DNA of 51,842 nt from Holophagaceae bacterium. GTDB taxonomy: Bacteria; Acidobacteriota; Holophagae; Holophagales; Holophagaceae. A program made the translations under genes and the position numbers. The DNA is taken from assembly GCA_025363715.1 (NCBI GenBank), contig JANYLR010000020.1, positions 1-51,842 on the forward strand, written 5' to 3'. Positions within the stretch are counted from its first letter, which is position 1. Every line of letters starts with the position of its first letter. Positions 17,369 to 24,730 of this stretch are shown here, one piece after another. The notes below the pieces were generated by a model. That model saw only the letters and a program-made list of their open reading frames with translations. It made no database searches and was not told where the DNA came from.

Positions 17369-18334
17369 TCACGCTTCCAACAAGAGGGTTTCCAGGCCAA
17401 AGAGGAAGCCAGTGGCGAGGTCCATGCCGGAGCTGTGCCCGAGCCGCCCCAGGTCACCGAGCGCCACCAGCGCTTCCGGCACTCGGTCCCCGGCCAGGGC
17501 CTCCGCCAGGTTCGCCAAGGGTGCTGGCCAGAAGCCCCGGGCCGCGCAGCGGATCAGGAACCCGCTGATCCTGCTGGTCCGATGAAGGCTTGCTTCCGCG
17601 GCAGCGGCCAACAGGGGGACAAGGCCGGGGCTGCAGGCTCGCGCCGCGGCCATGAACCCGCAGAGGACATCGTCCCCGGCGGGCGTGAGCCCGGCACCCA
17701 GGCCCATCAGGGCCGCCACGGCGCTCCCCAACGAAACCCTGGCCTTCCCCTCTTCCGGACTGGCGTTGCCCGGGAGGGCCACGGCGCCCCCCGGGGGCCC
17801 GGCGAACCCCCGGGCCGCTTCGCGGAGGTCCAGGACCGCCCTGCGGAGGCCCTCGCCCAGCCTCGTGACCACCGGCCCGTCCAGTCCCAGACCATCCATC
17901 CTGAGGTCACACGCCGGGCGGTCCTGGAGTTCCCCTAGTCTGGCCACACAGGCCCAATGGGCGGCTCCAAGCCGGTCGATCGAAGCCAAGGGCCGCAGAC
18001 TCGTCCACTCCGCTGGGCCCAGATCCACCACCACTGTCTCGGACTCTCCCTGCAGCCCCATCGAGCCCTCCTGAAGGAAGACGCGGCTTCCCGTGGGCAG
18101 CCGCCAGGCGCGAAAATCCACGGCCCGCACCAGGGCCACCGCGTGCGGGTAGATCCTCCCCGAAGGACCCGTCAGGGCCAGGAACTCATCCGTGCCTTCG
18201 ACCTCGAGGTTTAGGGTGCCGGCGAAGACGCTGTGTACGCGCAGAGTGGCGCCCACCCTGAAGAGAACCGACGAAACGGCTGGTCCGATGGAGCGGGCCT
18301 CCAGGCGGATGGTCAAGCCTTCAGAGCAGGTCAT
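17369..18334 (-). CDS. DUF2877 protein, probable oxamate-carbamoyltransferase-type subunit
   Basis: A 321-residue DUF2877 protein. From memory, its E. coli relative (ylbF of the allantoin cluster) acts with FdrA and YlbE in oxamate carbamoyl transfer, the step that yields carbamoyl phosphate from oxalurate. The visible family signature is GLGAGLTPAGDDVLCGFMAA followed by TSRISGFLIRCAARG and GHSSGMDLATGFLFGL. ATG 18334 is chosen because it overlaps the end of the 57-residue gene by 14 bases (translational coupling) and the family similarity starts there; a longer frame to 18400 looks like read-through. It is the last gene of the transporter/FdrA cluster. No carbamate kinase follows it, unlike in E. 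coli. The substrate here is inferred. Confidence 0.82.
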   Translation of the reverse strand: MTCSEGLTIRLEARSIGPAVSSVLFRVGATLRVHSVFAGTLNLEVEGTDEFLALTGPSGRIYPHAVALVRAVDFRAWRLPTGSRVFLQEGSMGLQGESETVVVDLGPAEWTSLRPLASIDRLGAAHWACVARLGELQDRPACDLRMDGLGLDGPVVTRLGEGLRRAVLDLREAARGFAGPPGGAVALPGNASPEEGKARVSLGSAVAALMGLGAGLTPAGDDVLCGFMAAARACSPGLVPLLAAAAEASLHRTSRISGFLIRCAARGFWPAPLANLAEALAGDRVPEALVALGDLGRLGHSSGMDLATGFLFGLETLLLEA

Positions 18335-18494
18335 CGAGAAGCGCAGCCAGCCGGGTGTCCCCGCCCGCGGGTGGGGACCAGTCGAGCTGGACGACCTCAT
18401 GGCCGGCCTCGCGCAGGCTGTCGCCGAAGGCTCGCACGCCCACGTTGATGAAGACGGGCCTGTTCTTCAGCAGGTCTTCGATTTTGACGGACAT
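18321..18494 (-). CDS. 57-residue protein between FdrA and DUF2877
   Basis: A small gene missed by length-filtered gene finders. It starts at ATG 18494-18492, overlapping the FdrA stop as TGATG, and ends in TGA at 18321, inside the next gene. The product begins MSVKIEDLLKNRPVFINVG and contains VRAFGDSLREAGHEVVQLDW and SPPAGGDTRL. I recall a similar segment (INVG, a short helix, then V-DW-PPAGG) as part of larger FdrA/DUF1116 proteins in other bacteria, so this may be a detached domain of the carbamoyltransferase complex. Overlaps on both sides, an uninterrupted frame and good codon use support real expression. Its function is unproved. Confidence 0.8.
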   Translation of the reverse strand: MSVKIEDLLKNRPVFINVGVRAFGDSLREAGHEVVQLDWSPPAGGDTRLAALLDDLL

Positions 18495-20101
18495 CAGCGC
18501 CCCTCCTTCCGCTCTGCGAGGAGCTTCATGGCCTCACGGCAGAAGGCCGCCGCCTGGGCATTGCTGGGGAACACCAGGACGCCGGCTGCCTGCAGGGCGC
18601 GGGTCTGGGCCTGGAGGTCCTGGGTGTCGCCGTCCGTGCCGCAGACCGACGCCACCACGCAAAGCTGCCCGCCCCTCTGCTGCGCCGCTTCCCGGGCACC
18701 GCGGATGGCCCCCAGCAGATCGCCCACCGGGTTTCTGGACGAGATGGCCCCCAGGATGAAGTCCAGGAGGAGCAGGGCCACCTTGGGGTCGTTCCCCTCC
18801 TGTTCGAGCCGCTTCCTCCGCAACGTCGCATCGATCATCGGGTGGGGCCGCCCCTCCACGAAGAGCCCGGCGCCCATATCCACGAAGGCGTCCTCACGGC
18901 TCACCCAGGGGTCCGGGAGCTCTTGCATGCCCTGGAGCGGCGCATTGGAGTGCACCACCAGGCCCGCCCCACGGAAGATGGCCTGGGACTGGTAGCAGAG
19001 GGTGCCCCCGGCGAAGAGGCCGCGGATGTGGCATTGTTCGGGCCGCAGCTTTTCGATCACGGCCGCGGCCTGGCGACGCAGGGCTTCCGGGTCAGGTCGG
19101 AGCTGCGTCGGCTCGGGCAGGCCCAGGGCCCCCAGGGCCAGGCAGACCGCCTCATCGAGGGTGCCGGCGAAACGAAGGGTTCCCGGGTCCCCGCCCGGGA
19201 GAGGCGAACCCAGATCCGCGATGGCTCCACACTCAGCGCCGAGAAGGCAGAGGACCACCGGCTTCGCGCAGCGCCGGAGGCGCTCCAGGAGCCGGGCCGT
19301 GGTGACCGTTCCCGGCGGCTTGGAGATCACGGCGATGACCTGGGTGGTCGGGTCGGCCTCCAGGGCCTCGATGCCCATCAGGGTCGAGATGCCGCCGATG
19401 GCGTCGGAGAGGTCCCGGCTGCCGGTGCCGATGCCGTTGGAGATGCCGGAACCCGCCTGATGCACCAGGCTCGAGAATTCCTGCAGGCCCGTGCCCGAGG
19501 GGCCGACGATGCCGATGGGCCCCCGGCGAACGGCGTTGGCGAAGCCGATGCCCGCACCGCCAAGGTAGGCTGTGCCGCAGTCGGGACCCATGATCAGGAG
19601 CCCCCGCTTACTCGCTTCAGTCTTGAGCGAAAGCTCGTCCTCCACGGATACGTTGCTGGAGAAGAGGAAGACATGGAGGCCTGCCTGAAGGGCCAGCCGG
19701 GCCTCCCGCGCGGCGTGCTCGCCCGGCACCGAGATCACCGCCAGGCTGCAGTCCGGGCGGCCGGACACCGCCTCGGGAATGGTGCGGGGCTCCCGGGCGG
19801 CACCGGGAGAGGCCTCGGGGCCCCGGGACAGCCACGCGTCCGCATCGGCGGCGATGGCGGCCACGGCGGCTGCCTCCCCTTCCAGCGCGAGCACCAGATC
19901 GTTGGGGCCCGCGGCGGCGAACTCCGCATCGCGTCCATTCTCCCCGTAGCCCATTCCAGCCAGGACCTGCCGGTTCGCCTCCGTGGCCAGGAGCGCGGAG
20001 GCGTCGCGGATGCCCGGCTGGGCCGCGATGCGCCGCGCGACCAGCATGAGGAACACGGAATCCAGGTACCGGTTCTTCCTGATCACGGTGGTCCTGACCA
20101 A
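18494..20101 (-). CDS. fdrA: FdrA-family acyl-CoA synthetase-like protein
   Basis: A 535-residue FdrA-family protein, related in fold to succinyl-CoA synthetase. In E. coli, fdrA is part of the allantoin/oxamate region and, from memory, is needed with ylbE and ylbF for oxamic transcarbamylase activity. Visible parts are the N-terminal VIRKNRYLDSVFLM, the CoA-ligase-like core ISVPGEHAAREARLALQAG, then IMGPDCGTAYLGG and GIVGPSGTGLQEFSS, and a C-terminal ligase-like part (GLFAGGTLCYQSQ, HPMIDATLR, LLLLDFILG). I chose TTG 20101, which has AAGGAGG at the right distance; a GTG 18 bases earlier overlaps the ylbE stop and is the alternative. Translation is coupled on both sides. Confidence 0.9.
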   Translation of the reverse strand: MVRTTVIRKNRYLDSVFLMLVARRIAAQPGIRDASALLATEANRQVLAGMGYGENGRDAEFAAAGPNDLVLALEGEAAAVAAIAADADAWLSRGPEASPGAAREPRTIPEAVSGRPDCSLAVISVPGEHAAREARLALQAGLHVFLFSSNVSVEDELSLKTEASKRGLLIMGPDCGTAYLGGAGIGFANAVRRGPIGIVGPSGTGLQEFSSLVHQAGSGISNGIGTGSRDLSDAIGGISTLMGIEALEADPTTQVIAVISKPPGTVTTARLLERLRRCAKPVVLCLLGAECGAIADLGSPLPGGDPGTLRFAGTLDEAVCLALGALGLPEPTQLRPDPEALRRQAAAVIEKLRPEQCHIRGLFAGGTLCYQSQAIFRGAGLVVHSNAPLQGMQELPDPWVSREDAFVDMGAGLFVEGRPHPMIDATLRRKRLEQEGNDPKVALLLLDFILGAISSRNPVGDLLGAIRGAREAAQQRGGQLCVVASVCGTDGDTQDLQAQTRALQAAGVLVFPSNAQAAAFCREAMKLLAERKEGR

Positions 20102-20112
20102 GGCGGCCTCCT

Positions 20113-21357
20113 TCACCCGTTGTACTTTTCGGAGAAGCGCGCCAGGGCTTTGGTGAAGCATTCCATGGGCGGGCGCACGATGCCGCCGCCGATGATCCCG
20201 TGGCCGGGCTCCCGGTGGGCGATGGCGGTATCGATGACCGGCACCAGGTTGGCGTGCACCACCTTCCGGATATCGAGGCCTACGGCCGTGCCCGCGAAAT
20301 CCAGGGCGGGCAGGAGGTAATCGGGGCTAGTGCCCACGGAGATGGTTCGCATGTCCCGGCTGAAGGCCAGGGCCTGTTCCGCCGTGCCTCCCGTGAAGTT
20401 GAGGATGCCCGGCGCGCCGCCGATGGCGGCCCCGCCCCAGCCGACGGTTTCCGTGATGGCCGAGTCGCCCATGTCTAGCCCCGCGTCCTCCTCCTTCCAT
20501 CCGGGCAGGAGTAGGCCATGCACCCGCGGCGAGGGGGCGGTGAACCACTCGCCCTCGAGCCCGCTCACCTGGATCCCGAACTCGGTGCCGTTCCGGGCCA
20601 TGGCCGTGACCACCGTGCTCGCCTCGACGCCCCGGGCGGGATCCATGGATGCCTTGGCCGCGGCCATGGAGAGGCCGAGGAACAGGAAGGGATGGTTCCC
20701 GGCGTAGTAGAGGGTGGCCACCACCTGTTCCCTAGGAAGGCCGCAGTCCACCAGGATGGGGGCCACGGCGTTAGCGAAGAGGCTCGACGAGGCCACCACC
20801 CGGTTGTGCAGCTCGTCGCCCATGAGGAGGGCCCGGGCCACGAGCGACTTGAGCGGCACGCCCCCCATCTTCCGCACAGCGGCTCCCAGGGCGGGGGCCC
20901 AGACATCGCGCCACTTCTCGAGACCCGCGAGGGCATCCCTGGAGTGGTCCCCGAACTGCTGGAAGCTCTCCACCTGACGGCAGAAGGCTCGGTTTCCGAA
21001 GGCCCGGTTCTCCACCACCCACACCCACATGTTGCGGGTGATGGTGCCGGCCATGGGCCCCACGGTGGCGTGGTGGTGGTTGGGTTCCAGGGCGATCTCC
21101 CCAGCACCAAGCATGCGCTCGGCCGCCGCGGCATCTTCCGCCCAGCCTTCGAACAGGCACATGCCGATGGCGGCGCCTTTCTGCGCGCCGCACATCCGCT
21201 CCCAGGTCACCGGTGGCCCGGAGTGGAGGATCATCCGGTCCCTCAGCCCTGGGATCACTTCGGATGCGGGGGCCACGTCCACCAGCACCGGGTCCGCCGC
21301 CACGATGCGGCGGAAGGCCTCCTCGTTCGCTGCGTTGATGCGCTCCTTGAGGCTCAT
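20113..21357 (-). CDS. ylbE: DUF1116 (YlbE-like) protein, probable carbamoyltransferase subunit
   Basis: A 414-residue DUF1116 protein, clearly alike E. coli YlbE: VLVDVAPASEVIPGL, MILHSGPPVTWERMCG, KGAAIGMCLFEGWA, then HHHATVGPMAG, MGDSAITETVGWGGAA and the C-terminal FAGTAVGLDIRKVV plus IAHREPGHGIIGGG. It is cytosolic, with no signal peptide. In E. coli ylbE neighbours fdrA and belongs to the allantoin/oxamate system. Many conserved His, Gly and Glu residues suggest it forms the catalytic part, but this is inference. ATG 21357 lies two bases after the stop of the binding-protein gene, with GGAAGG upstream, and its stop region overlaps the FdrA ribosome site. Confidence 0.88.
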   Translation of the reverse strand: MSLKERINAANEEAFRRIVAADPVLVDVAPASEVIPGLRDRMILHSGPPVTWERMCGAQKGAAIGMCLFEGWAEDAAAAERMLGAGEIALEPNHHHATVGPMAGTITRNMWVWVVENRAFGNRAFCRQVESFQQFGDHSRDALAGLEKWRDVWAPALGAAVRKMGGVPLKSLVARALLMGDELHNRVVASSSLFANAVAPILVDCGLPREQVVATLYYAGNHPFLFLGLSMAAAKASMDPARGVEASTVVTAMARNGTEFGIQVSGLEGEWFTAPSPRVHGLLLPGWKEEDAGLDMGDSAITETVGWGGAAIGGAPGILNFTGGTAEQALAFSRDMRTISVGTSPDYLLPALDFAGTAVGLDIRKVVHANLVPVIDTAIAHREPGHGIIGGGIVRPPMECFTKALARFSEKYNG

Positions 21358-21359
21358 GG

Positions 21360-22436
21360 TCAACGCACCTTCCCGATGACGCCTTCCACATACCAGTTGA
21401 AGTTGCCCATCTGGTCATTGCCGATGCTCGCGCCCATGGGCAGGGCAGTATTTCCGGCGTTGTCCAGGAGGGGTCCAGTGAAGGGATTGAAGCCCTTCTT
21501 GATCCTGGTGGCGGCGTCATTCACCAGCTTCTGGACCTCAGCGGGCACGGCGGAGCCGAAGGGCGCGATGGCGACCATTCCCCCCAGACCCTGGTAGGTG
21601 GCCTCCCCGCGGAACTTGCCGGCCAGGACGCTCTGGGCCACTTCCTTGATGAAGGGCGCCCAGGTGAAGCCCAGGCCCGTGATCCAGCCCTTGGGGGCGA
21701 GCGCGCGGGCCTCGATGGACTGGAAGCCGATGGACATGCCGCCCCGGGCCTCGACGGTCTGGATGACGGTGGCCGGGGAGTCCACGTGCATGGCCACCAC
21801 ATCGCAGCCCTGGTCCAGGAGCGCGTTGGCGGCCCCGGCCTCCTTGGCCTTGTCAGACCAGCCGCCGGTCACGACCACCACCGTCCGGGCCTTGGCGTTC
21901 ACCGACCTCGCGCCCATCTGGAAGGCATTCACGTTCCCCAGGGCGTAGCCGATGGGCATGCCGATCACGAAACCCAGCTTGTGGCTCCTGGTCATCTTGC
22001 CCGCGCCCACGCCCATGGCGTACCAGGCGATCTGGGTGGAGCCGAAGAAGACGCCGAAGTTGCTCTCCGTCTTGCCGTCCCCCGGATGCTCGAAGGCCAC
22101 ATCCCGGTGCCGCTTGGCCACCTTGCGCGCGAAATCCTTGTGCCCGAAGCTCGTGGGGAAGATCAGCCTGGCGCCCTGCTGGATCATGCCCTCCATGACC
22201 CGTTCCGCATCGGCGCTTTCCGGCACGTTCTCCGCTTCGATGACCTTGACGCCCGGCAGCTCCCGGGCGACCTGGGCCAGGGCGTCGTGGAAGGACTTGT
22301 TGTAGCCGTAGTCGTTGGTGCTGCCCACATAGATCGCGCCGATGATCAGGCGCGGGGTCTGGGCAAAGCCGGGCGTCGCAGCCAGACCGAGCAGGGCAGC
22401 GCACAGGACGACGATGAACCGGAACAGTTGCTTCAT
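21360..22436 (-). CDS. BMP-family (PnrA/Med-like) substrate-binding protein
   Basis: Extracytoplasmic binding protein of an ABC importer; the BMP/PnrA class binds purine nucleosides or related compounds. The 358 residues start with a signal peptide (LFRFIVVLCAALLGLAATPG, Ala-Gln after it). There is no lipobox Cys, so it is probably free in the periplasm. Family motifs are GAIYVGSTNDYGYNKSFHDA, VIEAENVPES, IFPTSFGHKDFA, YAMGVGAGKMT and GFVIGMPIG. ATG 22436 is preceded by CTGGAGGTG. It lies between the permease genes and ylbE, only two bases from ylbE, which ties the transported substrate to the FdrA-type enzymes. The ligand is not known. Confidence 0.9.
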   Translation of the reverse strand: MKQLFRFIVVLCAALLGLAATPGFAQTPRLIIGAIYVGSTNDYGYNKSFHDALAQVARELPGVKVIEAENVPESADAERVMEGMIQQGARLIFPTSFGHKDFARKVAKRHRDVAFEHPGDGKTESNFGVFFGSTQIAWYAMGVGAGKMTRSHKLGFVIGMPIGYALGNVNAFQMGARSVNAKARTVVVVTGGWSDKAKEAGAANALLDQGCDVVAMHVDSPATVIQTVEARGGMSIGFQSIEARALAPKGWITGLGFTWAPFIKEVAQSVLAGKFRGEATYQGLGGMVAIAPFGSAVPAEVQKLVNDAATRIKKGFNPFTGPLLDNAGNTALPMGASIGNDQMGNFNWYVEGVIGKVR

Positions 22437-22494
22437 GGGAACACCTCCAGGGAAAGGGACAGGTTGGCGAGAGTCATTCAGGCGGGGATCCGGT

Positions 22495-23415
22495 TCAATC
22501 CGAACCATAAAAAGTCCGGCCCAGGCTCGCGGGAGCGGCGAGCCTCCGGGCACCGCCCCAGGCCAGCAGGACGAGGAGCGTCAGCAGGTAGGGGGTCATG
22601 TCGAGAAGGAACGGGGAGATGAGCGAGCCTCGCGCCTGGAGCTGGAGCTGCAGCGCCTCTGCCCCGCCGAAGAGGAGGGCGCCCGCCACGGCCCGCATGG
22701 GGTTCCACTTGGAGAAGATGACGAGGGCGATGGCGATGAAGCCGCGCCCCGCTGTCATGTATTCGGCCCAGGTCAGGGTCAGGGAGAGGGACAGGTGGGC
22801 CCCCGCGAGGCCCGCCAGCACGCCGCCGGCCGCAAGCGCCTGGAACTGCAGCGTGGCGGGATCGCGTCCGGACGCGAAGGCCGCCCCGGGGCTTTCCCCC
22901 ACGGCCCGCACGCCGAGCCCCCAGCGGGTTCTGAAGAGGCACCACCAGACGAGGAGGGCCACCGGGATGGCGAGCCAGGTGAGGAGGTCGTAGTTGAACA
23001 GGGTCGTGGCCTGGACCCAGGGCAGCCCGGCGAGCCACGAGGGTCGCCACTTGGGCAGGCCTGTGATGACGGCACCTACATGGGGCGCGCCCACCAGGGC
23101 GCTGACGCCGAAACCGAAGAACATCATGGCCAGGCCGCTGGCCAGCTGATTGGCCTTCCGGGTGACCACGAGCCAGCCGAAGAGCAGGTTGGCCAGGCCT
23201 CCCGCCATCGCCGCCGCCGCCAGGCCTAGCCAGGCGCTTCCCGTGACCGCCGTGACCGAGAAGCCCACGGACGCCCCGATGAGGAGGAGGCCCTCCAGCC
23301 CCAGATTCACGAGGCCCGAACGCTCGACTAGGGTCTCCCCGAGGGTGGCGTAGAGGAGCGATGTCCCCGAGAGGATGGCGCCCGCCAGGACTCCGAGCAG
23401 CAGAGGGGTCGTCAT
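22495..23415 (-). CDS. ABC transporter permease (BMP-type), subunit 2
   Basis: Integral membrane subunit of the BMP-type importer; 306 residues, mostly hydrophobic, with eight or more predicted membrane segments. Typical of the family are RSGLVNLGLEGLLLIGA near the N terminus, the coupling region RTRWGLGVRAVGESPGAA and GRGFIAIALVIFSKWNP. The ATG at 23415 overlaps the stop of the other permease as ATGA, and no better start lies inside the gene. It is followed by the binding protein after 58 bases. It would pair with the 343-residue permease to form the pore. Confidence 0.92.
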   Translation of the reverse strand: MTTPLLLGVLAGAILSGTSLLYATLGETLVERSGLVNLGLEGLLLIGASVGFSVTAVTGSAWLGLAAAAMAGGLANLLFGWLVVTRKANQLASGLAMMFFGFGVSALVGAPHVGAVITGLPKWRPSWLAGLPWVQATTLFNYDLLTWLAIPVALLVWWCLFRTRWGLGVRAVGESPGAAFASGRDPATLQFQALAAGGVLAGLAGAHLSLSLTLTWAEYMTAGRGFIAIALVIFSKWNPMRAVAGALLFGGAEALQLQLQARGSLISPFLLDMTPYLLTLLVLLAWGGARRLAAPASLGRTFYGSD

Positions 23416-24443
23416 TTCGAGACCCCCCGCTGGGGTTGCCTGGCCAGCACGAGGAAGAGGATCAGGGCCAGCAGGATATTGACCACCGCATAGGGCAGAC
23501 CCTGGGTGATCTGGAGGGTATCCCCCGCCGAGGTGATGATGGCCAGGAGGAAGGCCATGAACAGGATTCCCAGGGGCCGGCCCCCGGCCAGCCAGGAGAT
23601 GAGAAAGCCCGTGAAGCCGAAGCCCGGCGACAGGCTCTGTCGCAGGCGCCCGTGGACGCCCATCACTTCGCCCATCCCCGCCAGTCCCGCGAACCCGCCC
23701 CCGATGGCCAGGGCGATGACGATCCAGGCCGCCACCGGGATGCCCAGCCGCTGCGCGGCCTCCGCATTGCCGCCAATGGCCCGCATGTCCACGCCCCAGC
23801 GGGTCCTTTCCAGGAGCAGCCAATAGGCGAGCAGTGCCGCCAGAGAGATCAGGAACCCCGCGTGGATCCGGGTGTCGTAGAAGGTGGGGAGCAGGGCCGC
23901 GTCCGGGAAGGCCGGGGACTGGGGATAGGCCGAGCTGCCCTCGGCCCGCCAGGGCCCGAAGATGGAGTAGCTGATGATGAGGGGCGCCACGTAGTTGAGC
24001 AGGAGCGTGGCGATGGTCTCGTTGACGAGCCTGGCCGCCCGCAGGGCGCCCGGGATGGCGGCCCAGAGCGCGCCCCCCAGGAAGCCCAGGAGCGCCGCGA
24101 AGGGCAGGAGCAGCCACCGGGGCCAGGCGGGGAACAGGAGGACCCCGGCCGTGGCCATCCAGGCCCCCATGTAGAGCTGCCCTTCGCCGCCCACATTGAT
24201 GAGGCCCAGGCGGGAGGGCAGGGCCACCGCCACCGCCGTCAGGAGGAGGGGCGTCATGCGCACGAGCAGCTCGGACAGGCCATAGGCGCTGGAGAGGGTC
24301 GAGGTGAAGGTGTCCGCGTAGGCCTTGAGGGGATCCTTGCCGGCTGCAAGCAGGACCACCGCGAACAGGGCCAGGGCCACGGCGCTGATCCCCGCGTATC
24401 GCAGGAAGGTCCGCAGAGCCGGAGCCAGCCTCGTCTCAGACAT
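23412..24443 (-). CDS. ABC transporter permease (BMP-type), subunit 1
   Basis: First membrane subunit of the BMP-type importer; 343 residues. Hydrophobic segments fill about 25-330. Conserved parts are PSRLGLINVGGEGQLYMGAW, the TIATLLLNYVAPLI helix, the coupling loop RTRWGVDMRAIGGNAEAAQRLG and GFAGLAGMGEVMGVHGRL. ATG 24443 follows CAGGGGGCC; an upstream in-frame extension runs into the repeat element and is unlikely to be translated. Its stop overlaps the next permease by four bases. It is separated from the ATPase gene by the 276-bp repeat, an interruption that could lower or alter downstream expression. Confidence 0.92.
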   Translation of the reverse strand: MSETRLAPALRTFLRYAGISAVALALFAVVLLAAGKDPLKAYADTFTSTLSSAYGLSELLVRMTPLLLTAVAVALPSRLGLINVGGEGQLYMGAWMATAGVLLFPAWPRWLLLPFAALLGFLGGALWAAIPGALRAARLVNETIATLLLNYVAPLIISYSIFGPWRAEGSSAYPQSPAFPDAALLPTFYDTRIHAGFLISLAALLAYWLLLERTRWGVDMRAIGGNAEAAQRLGIPVAAWIVIALAIGGGFAGLAGMGEVMGVHGRLRQSLSPGFGFTGFLISWLAGGRPLGILFMAFLLAIITSAGDTLQITQGLPYAVVNILLALILFLVLARQPQRGVSK

Positions 24444-24454
24444 CGGTGGCCCCC

Positions 24455-24730
24455 TGAGAGTGTCTAACAAAACCCCCACGGGGTCGCGCGAGGGTCGCCG
24501 GGCGAGCGAGGCGAGGAAGGCGAGTGGCAGCGTAGCGGGTACTACGCGAAACGAGCCTGACGAAGGATCGCGACGCCCGCCGGCCATCGCCCAAAGGGAT
24601 GAAGCCGGGCAGGCGCCCCGCGGCGTCAGGTCCCTTGAACAACGAACCACGTTGCCCTGCGGGCCCTTCCTGGCGGTGCCTCCTGCCTGGCTTCATCGCG
24701 GCCTCGTCGGGGTTTTGTTAGGCACTCTTA
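24455..24730. repeat. 276-bp intergenic repeat with inverted ends carrying integron-like core heptamers
   Basis: The ends TGAGAGTGTCTAACAAAACC (continuing CCC to 24477) and the region 24708-24730 are inverted copies matching at 20 of 23 positions. The outer heptamers are GTCTAAC (24462-24468) and GTTAGGC (24717-24723), which fit the integron attC consensus RYYYAAC/GTTRRRY. Inside lie further inverted segments: GATGAAGCCGGGCAGG near 24597 against CCTGCCTGGCTTCATC near 24682, and the small hairpin GCGTAG/CTACGC near 24530. There is no open frame of interest and no obvious target duplication. The span between heptamers (262 bases) is longer than ordinary attC sites, so a MITE-like or REP-like element is the main alternative. 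The right end encodes the last residues and stop of the ABC ATPase. Confidence 0.75.

Noticed and set aside
15349..17457. 702-codon minus-strand frame opposite the S9 peptidase
   Set aside because: The sense strand encodes a complete S9 peptidase with its catalytic triad; the antisense product has no domain.
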